This document shows positions 59,355-64,000 of a stretch of DNA of 64,000 nt, piece after piece. Origin of the DNA: Solirubrobacter pauli (lineage in GTDB: Bacteria; Actinomycetota; Thermoleophilia; Solirubrobacterales; Solirubrobacteraceae); the NCBI RefSeq assembly GCF_003633755.1, contig NZ_RBIL01000001.1, positions 4,139,426 through 4,203,425 on the forward strand. Reading direction: 5' to 3'. Positions within the stretch are counted from its first letter, which is position 1, and each line of letters starts with the position of its first letter. Made by a program: the position numbers and the translations under genes. Below the pieces are notes generated by a model, which was given only the letters and a program-made list of their open reading frames with translations, did not search any database and was not told the origin of the DNA.

Positions 59355-60521
59355 TCAGCTGTTCGCGGCCCAGGACCGCAGCATCGCAAGCGGGTTGATC
59401 GGGGCCCCGCCCGCCTGCCAGCCCGGCGCGGTCCAGGCCTCGAAGTGCAGGTGGCATCCGGTCGCGACGCCCGTGTCGCCCACGTAGCCGATCGGCTGTC
59501 CGGTGAAGACGGTGGCGCCCGTGGCCACCAGCGGCACGTCGCGCAGGTGCATGTAGACGTAGTCCGTGTCCGTGCCGTGGTTGTCGATGACCACGTAGTT
59601 GCCCGCTCGCGCGTGCCAGCCGGCGAACTTGACCACGCCGCCGTGCGCGGCGACGAGCGGTGTGCCGCACGCGGCGAACACGTCGTGGCCCTGGTGCCCG
59701 CGACCACCGCCGAACGCGGCCGCGCCCGTGCCGAACGTCACCTTCCCCAGCACCGGGAACTGGTCACGCGCGAAGTCGAAGACGACCGGCGGCTGGGCGA
59801 CGCCACCGACGGTGACGCGGAACTCGTACGTGCCGGTGCGCTGGACCTTGCCGTTGGCCATGCCGTCCCACGTCACCCGCTGCGGGACCTCGGGGGCGAC
59901 CTGCGGGATGTCCCAGTGCGCGATCACGAGCCCGTCGGGCCGGCGCGCCAGGTCGATGCTGACGTCGGCGGGCGCCGCGCCGCGGACGACGTACGTGAGC
60001 GCGGCGGGCTGAGCGGCGCCGAAGAACGCGCGCGGGGCGCGCACGCCGAGCTCGAACGGCGCGGACGGGGGAGAGGGCTCGACCACGAGCGGCGCGACCG
60101 ACGGCGCCGTCAGCGCGCCCTGGCGGTCCACGACCGCGATCGGTCCGGAGACCGCACCGAGCGGGACGCGCACGTCGGCCGACGTCGTGCGCCGGGTGAC
60201 CGCCTCGGCGATCACGTCGTCGGCGTCACCCGCCGCGCCGAGGAAGACGATCTCGTCCGCCTGCTTGAGCGCCTTGCCGCGGACGCGCAGGAGCGAGCCG
60301 TAGCGCGACGTGCCCGCCGCCCCGCAGCGATCGACGCACTGGAGCGTCGCGACCGCGGCCGGGCTGGACGGCGCGGGGGCCGAGGAGACGGCCGGCGCCG
60401 ACTGGGCCGTGGGCGCGGGCGCGGTCACCTGCGCGTGGGCAGCCGACGGCGCACAGAGACCCGCGAGCGCGACCAGGTATGCGGTTGTCCGCGTCTTGCC
60501 TCTCAACCAGGTTCCCTCCAT
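59355..60521 (-). CDS. Secreted M23-family (LytM-type) zinc peptidase
   Basis: From ATG at 60521 the protein is 388 residues: signal peptide (to about AAHA), Pro/Ala linker, an IPT/TIG-like beta domain (CVDRCGAAGTSRYGSLLRV), a middle Ig-like part and a C-terminal M23 domain with zinc ligands in RGHQGHDVFA (HxxxD) and the catalytic HLH in TGCHLHFEAW. It cuts peptidoglycan cross-bridges or binds them. An in-frame TTG 15 bases earlier is possible. Confidence 0.92.
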   Translation of the reverse strand: MEGTWLRGKTRTTAYLVALAGLCAPSAAHAQVTAPAPTAQSAPAVSSAPAPSSPAAVATLQCVDRCGAAGTSRYGSLLRVRGKALKQADEIVFLGAAGDADDVIAEAVTRRTTSADVRVPLGAVSGPIAVVDRQGALTAPSVAPLVVEPSPPSAPFELGVRAPRAFFGAAQPAALTYVVRGAAPADVSIDLARRPDGLVIAHWDIPQVAPEVPQRVTWDGMANGKVQRTGTYEFRVTVGGVAQPPVVFDFARDQFPVLGKVTFGTGAAAFGGGRGHQGHDVFAACGTPLVAAHGGVVKFAGWHARAGNYVVIDNHGTDTDYVYMHLRDVPLVATGATVFTGQPIGYVGDTGVATGCHLHFEAWTAPGWQAGGAPINPLAMLRSWAANS

Positions 60522-60607
60522 CAGGCCGGTGACCAAACCGGCGAAGGCGGGAACATATCGGCTGGGTCGGTCGGGTGCCCATAACGCCCCCGATAGGGTG
60601 ATGGTCC

Positions 60608-61684
60608 ATGGCCGTCCCGCTCTTCAACACGTCCGCCCCGCTCGCCGCCATCGACGCGGAGATCCGGGCGAAGGTCGCCGCGATCCTGGACGCCGGCGTC
60701 TACGTGCTCGGCCCCGAGGTGCGGGCGTTCGAGTCGGAGTTCGCCGCCTACACGGGCACCGACCACGCCATCGGCGTCGCCAACGGCACCGACGCGCTCG
60801 TGCTCGCCCTGCGCGCGCTCGGCGTCGGCCCGGGTGACGAGGTGATCGTCCCCAGCTTCACGTTCTACGCGTCCGCCGAGGCGATCCCGCACACCGGCGC
60901 GCGCCCCGTCTTCTGCGACGTGGACCCGGACACGATGTGCATCACGCCCGAGACGGTGAAGGCCGTGATGACGGAGAATACGAAGGCCGTGATCGCCGTG
61001 CACCTGTTCGGCAACGTCGCGCCGGTCGACGAGATCGAGGCGCTGGGCGTGCCCGTGCTCGAGGACGCCGCGCAGGCGGCGGGCACGATCCTCGAAGACG
61101 GCCGCCGCCCCGGGGCGCTGGGCACGATCGCCACCTGGTCGTTCTACCCCTCCAAGAACCTCGGCGCGTTCGGTGACGGCGGCGCCGTGACCACCAACGA
61201 CGACATACTCGCCGAGACGATCCGCACGCTGCGCTTCCACGGGTCACGGGACAAGCAGACGTTCGAGATGGTCGGGCACAACTCGCGCCTGGACGAGCTG
61301 CAGGCCGGCATCCTGCGCGTGCAGCTGCCGCACCTGGACGGCTGGGCCGACGGCCGCCGCGCCGGCGCACGCCACTACGAGGAGGCCGGGCTCGGCGAGC
61401 TCGTCACGCTCCCGAAGGCCGCCGCCGGTGCCAAGCCCGCGTGGCACCTGTACGTCGTGCGCTCCGAGCGCGCGGACGAGCTGCGCACGGCGCTCAACGA
61501 CGCCGGCATCGGGGCACGCGCGTACTACCGCACGCCGGCCCACCTGCAGCCGGCGATGGCGGAGTGGGGTGCGGGCCTCGACCTGCCCGGCACCGCCGAG
61601 GTGGCGCGCACCAACCTGGCGGTGCCGATCAGCCCGGTCCTGAGCCGCGCCGAGGCCGACGAGGTCGTCGCCGCGGCTCGCTGA
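60608..61684 (+). CDS. DegT/DnrJ/EryC1-family sugar aminotransferase
   Basis: The 358-residue protein begins MAVPLFNTSAPLAAIDAEI, has IGVANGTDALVLAL, VPSFTFYASAEA, EDAAQAAG and the PLP Lys in FYPSKNLGAFGDGG, then HNSRLDELQAG. It transfers an amino group to a keto-sugar nucleotide, as in surface glycan or antibiotic sugar synthesis. No other nucleotide-sugar genes are adjacent. Confidence 0.94.
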   Translation: MAVPLFNTSAPLAAIDAEIRAKVAAILDAGVYVLGPEVRAFESEFAAYTGTDHAIGVANGTDALVLALRALGVGPGDEVIVPSFTFYASAEAIPHTGARPVFCDVDPDTMCITPETVKAVMTENTKAVIAVHLFGNVAPVDEIEALGVPVLEDAAQAAGTILEDGRRPGALGTIATWSFYPSKNLGAFGDGGAVTTNDDILAETIRTLRFHGSRDKQTFEMVGHNSRLDELQAGILRVQLPHLDGWADGRRAGARHYEEAGLGELVTLPKAAAGAKPAWHLYVVRSERADELRTALNDAGIGARAYYRTPAHLQPAMAEWGAGLDLPGTAEVARTNLAVPISPVLSRAEADEVVAAAR

Positions 61685-61696
61685 CCGCGCGGGTCG

Positions 61697-64000
61697 CTAC
61701 GGGCTGATCGGCGTGGCCATGTCGCTCTGCAGCTCGGTCGCCGTGAGCGCCCGGTTGTAGATCCGCACCTCGTCGATCAGGCCGCTGAACCACTCGCCCC
61801 AGACGGCGTTGCCGCCGATCCGGAGCACGCCCGTCGAGGTGCGGATCGATCCGGAGATCGACGACGACGCGGCCTGCACGCCGTTGACGAACACCCGCAA
61901 CGCCGACCCGTCATAGGTCGCGGCGAGGTGGGTCCACACGTTGGTCGGCATCGTCCCCGGCCCGGCGATCCCGCGGTCGGCCGATGTAAACACGTGCGCG
62001 GCCGGGCGGCTGCTGGTGTCGTCGGCGTAGAGCGCGTAGATCAGGTCCGACGGCTGCTCCTTGATCAGCACCGTCCGCCAGGCGCCGCCGATCGTGGTCG
62101 GTCGCACCCAGGCCTCCAGCGTCATGCCGGTGGTGAGGTCCAGCACGTTGGCGTCGGGCACGTTGACGCGGTCGTTGACGCCGTCGAAGCTCAACGCGCC
62201 ACCGAAGCGACCCGCGGTGGAGCGGGTCGCCCCGTCGACCGTGCCGGTGTTGCCCCGCCCGGAGGCGTCGGTGGCCGAGGTCCCGCTCGTCTCGTCGAAT
62301 CCCCAGGCGCCGACGAGGTTGGACGGCGCCGCCGCGACGGTCAGCGTGACGGGGATCGTCTTCGGTGAACCCGTCGCGCCGCTGGTGGTCGCCGTGACCG
62401 TCACGTTCGCCGCGTAGGTCCCCGCCGCGAGCCCGGTGATGCTGGGCGTGACGGTGACGGTCAGCGGCGCGGAGCCCGACGCGGGCGTGGCCGTGAGCCA
62501 GGCCGCGTCGTCGGCGACCGTCACGGCGAGCGAGCCGCTGCCGCTGTTGCTCACCGCGAGCGTCTTCGCGGCCGGGTTGGCCTGGCCGAGGGTGGCGGCG
62601 AACGCGAGCGTGGTGGGGGTGACCGCCAACGCCGGTGGCGGCGGCGCGGTGATCGTCAACGTGACCGGGATCGAGGCGGGCGACCCGGTCGCGCCGGCCG
62701 CGGAGACCGTCACCGTCCCGGAGTAGGTGCCCGGGTCGAGCCCGGCGATCGACGGGGTGACCGTGATCGTGCCGCCTCCGCTGCCGGACGCCGGCGCGGC
62801 GCTCAGCCACGAGGCGTTCGTCTCGGCCGTCCAGGTCAGCGTCCCGCCGCCGCCGTTGGCCACGGTGAGCGTCTTGGCGGCCGGGGCCGCTCCGCCGGTG
62901 GTCGCGCTGAACGCGAGGCTCGACGGTGAGACCTGCAGCGACGGTGGCACCGGCGCGCTGACGGTGAAGGTCACCGGCACCGTCGACGGCGACCCGGTCG
63001 CCCCGGGAGCAGTGATCGTGACGTCGGTCGTGTACGTCCCGGCGGCGAGACCGGAGACGTCAGGCGTCACGGTGACCGTGCCCGCGTTGGTGCCCGAGCC
63101 GGGGGAGACGGACAGCCAGCCGACGCTCTCGGACGCCGTCCAGGAAAGCGTTCCGCCGCCGGCGTTGCTGATGGCGAGCGTCTTGGCGGCTGGGCTCGTC
63201 GCGCCGACGGTGCCGGAGAACGACAGCGCTCCGGGGCTGACGGCGACGGTCGGCGGTGCGGGCGCGCCCGCCTTGAACACGACCGTGGCCATCGACCAGG
63301 TCGTCGACGCGCCGGTGGAGACCCGCGCGGCCGGGGTGCTGCCGCGCGCGGCCGCCGCGTCCTCGACGACGAACTCCATGTCCGACGCGGGCGAGACGTT
63401 CACGCGTTGCGTGAAGCTCGGGTCGGCGGTGAGCGTGCGCGAGAACCCGCTGTCGGCGTAGAAGCCGAGCGCGAGCCCGCCGTCGCCGGTCACCGCGGGC
63501 GTCGCGCCGGAGGTCACGGAGCCGGCGGCGGTGGTGCGCCCGGTCGCGGTCTTGAGCACGTCGACCGCGCCGGCGCCGGCCGCGGGCGAGAGGTTCGCGT
63601 ACTCGAGCGCGGCCGCCCCGATGTCCGCCGCGCCCGTCGCGGTGACGGTGATCGTCGGTCGGGTCCCGTCACCGGCGGTGATCGGCGCCGACCACACGCT
63701 CAGCTCGGTGTCGTCGGACGCCACGACGCGCGTCAGCATCGTGTACGTGTTCCCCGCGGAGTCGGTGACGCCGAACGCCTTCGCCTTGCCGAGGCTCCAG
63801 ACGCCCGCCATCACGACGATCCGGTCGCCCACGGTGACCGCGTTGCCCGGGGTCAGCTGGAGCGTGGACTGGTTGACGACGCGTCCGTTGACCTGCTGAA
63901 CGAACCGCGGCGCGGAGCTCGGGGTCACGGCGTTCGACGCGGCCGAGTCGGCGCCGTCGCCGACCGCGTTGGTCGCGCGCACCTTGAACGTGTAGCTGGA
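61697..64000 (-). CDS. Secreted multi-domain protein with three tandem Ig-like repeats and LamG, 5' end beyond window
   Basis: The frame runs off the window edge (SYTFKVRATNAVGDG, the end of a fibronectin type III domain), so 767 residues of a longer protein are visible. After a beta-rich domain of about 210 residues come three tandem BACON-like units of about 100 residues (VSPGALSFSG, VSPSSLAFSA, VTPTTLAFAA), then a LamG/concanavalin-like domain (GAWGFDETSGTSATDASGRG, ending DEVRIYNRALTATEL). Such proteins are extracellular and bind glycans. It ends 12 bp from the convergent DegT gene. Confidence 0.9.
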   Translation of the reverse strand, partial: SSYTFKVRATNAVGDGADSAASNAVTPSSAPRFVQQVNGRVVNQSTLQLTPGNAVTVGDRIVVMAGVWSLGKAKAFGVTDSAGNTYTMLTRVVASDDTELSVWSAPITAGDGTRPTITVTATGAADIGAAALEYANLSPAAGAGAVDVLKTATGRTTAAGSVTSGATPAVTGDGGLALGFYADSGFSRTLTADPSFTQRVNVSPASDMEFVVEDAAAARGSTPAARVSTGASTTWSMATVVFKAGAPAPPTVAVSPGALSFSGTVGATSPAAKTLAISNAGGGTLSWTASESVGWLSVSPGSGTNAGTVTVTPDVSGLAAGTYTTDVTITAPGATGSPSTVPVTFTVSAPVPPSLQVSPSSLAFSATTGGAAPAAKTLTVANGGGGTLTWTAETNASWLSAAPASGSGGGTITVTPSIAGLDPGTYSGTVTVSAAGATGSPASIPVTLTITAPPPPALAVTPTTLAFAATLGQANPAAKTLAVSNSGSGSLAVTVADDAAWLTATPASGSAPLTVTVTPSITGLAAGTYAANVTVTATTSGATGSPKTIPVTLTVAAAPSNLVGAWGFDETSGTSATDASGRGNTGTVDGATRSTAGRFGGALSFDGVNDRVNVPDANVLDLTTGMTLEAWVRPTTIGGAWRTVLIKEQPSDLIYALYADDTSSRPAAHVFTSADRGIAGPGTMPTNVWTHLAATYDGSALRVFVNGVQAASSSISGSIRTSTGVLRIGGNAVWGEWFSGLIDEVRIYNRALTATELQSDMATPISP

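Noticed and set aside
60522-60607. c-di-AMP (ydaO) riboswitch before the M23 peptidase gene
   Set aside because: The gap is only about 85 bp and I could not find the conserved core; too short for the full motif.

Overview
The window looks like chromosome from a high-GC actinobacterium, most likely class Thermoleophilia (Solirubrobacter or Conexibacter relatives). The reasons are strong G/C third-position bias, frequent GTG starts, dense ATGA/GTGA stop-start overlaps, a mycobacterial-type CysO/CysM/Mec cysteine gene set, a GuaB3-type IMP dehydrogenase, a type 2 PyrF and a lone Flp-type pilin. The genus is inferred from gene content; no rRNA or tRNA gene is present to confirm it. No insertion sequence, prophage or CRISPR array was seen.

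Layout. 1-1.9 kb: the end of a polytopic membrane protein and two small genes. 1.8-9.4 kb: one tight minus-strand run of sensor kinase, NarL-type regulator, KUP potassium transporter, unknown protein, SCO1-like thioredoxin-fold protein and a large SF2 helicase. 9.5-11 kb: a rhodanese-E1 fusion and a CysO-like sulfur carrier protein. 11-18.3 kb: the MoxR / DUF58 / DUF4129 / DUF4350 / SpoIIM / RDD membrane-associated cluster. 18.3-25 kb: two tandem ROK regulators, a xylose-type ABC sugar importer and a Gfo/Idh/MocA dehydrogenase. 25.6-29.6 kb: a Baeyer-Villiger-type monooxygenase with an SDR, divergent from a TetR regulator and an MFS exporter across a 33-bp dyad. 29.6-32.8 kb: an aminotransferase, two tandem secreted metzincins and a methyltransferase. 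32.8-35.8 kb: CysM, a lipoprotein, a ferritin-like secreted protein, TatA, the JAMM peptidase Mec (CTG start) and a zinc-ribbon protein. 35.7-42.1 kb: DUF1802, a beta-hydroxyacid dehydrogenase, hydantoinase A/B and a Cys-rich small protein. 42.2-48.8 kb: NadB, a histone-deacetylase-like hydrolase, SPOR and repeat-rich zinc-ribbon proteins and a glycosyltransferase. 48.9-50.5 kb: pilin, RNase PH and RdgB. 50.5-51.65 kb: a gene-free GC-rich tract with several families of palindromes and direct repeats. 51.65-61.7 kb: housekeeping genes (HU, pyrF, LysM, D,D-carboxypeptidase, PfkB kinase, guaB3, guaA, M23 peptidase, DegT aminotransferase). 61.7-64 kb: a secreted multi-repeat LamG protein running off the edge.

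The most connected biology is protein-thiocarboxylate cysteine synthesis. The E1/rhodanese protein and CysO (9.5-11 kb) should load sulfur, and CysM and Mec (32.8-35.3 kb) should use it. CysO here ends in Gly-Gly-Gly-Ala rather than Gly-Gly, so it probably needs trimming before activation; the JAMM peptidase is the obvious candidate. The second striking item is the repeat-filled 1.1-kb intergenic tract at 50.5-51.65 kb.
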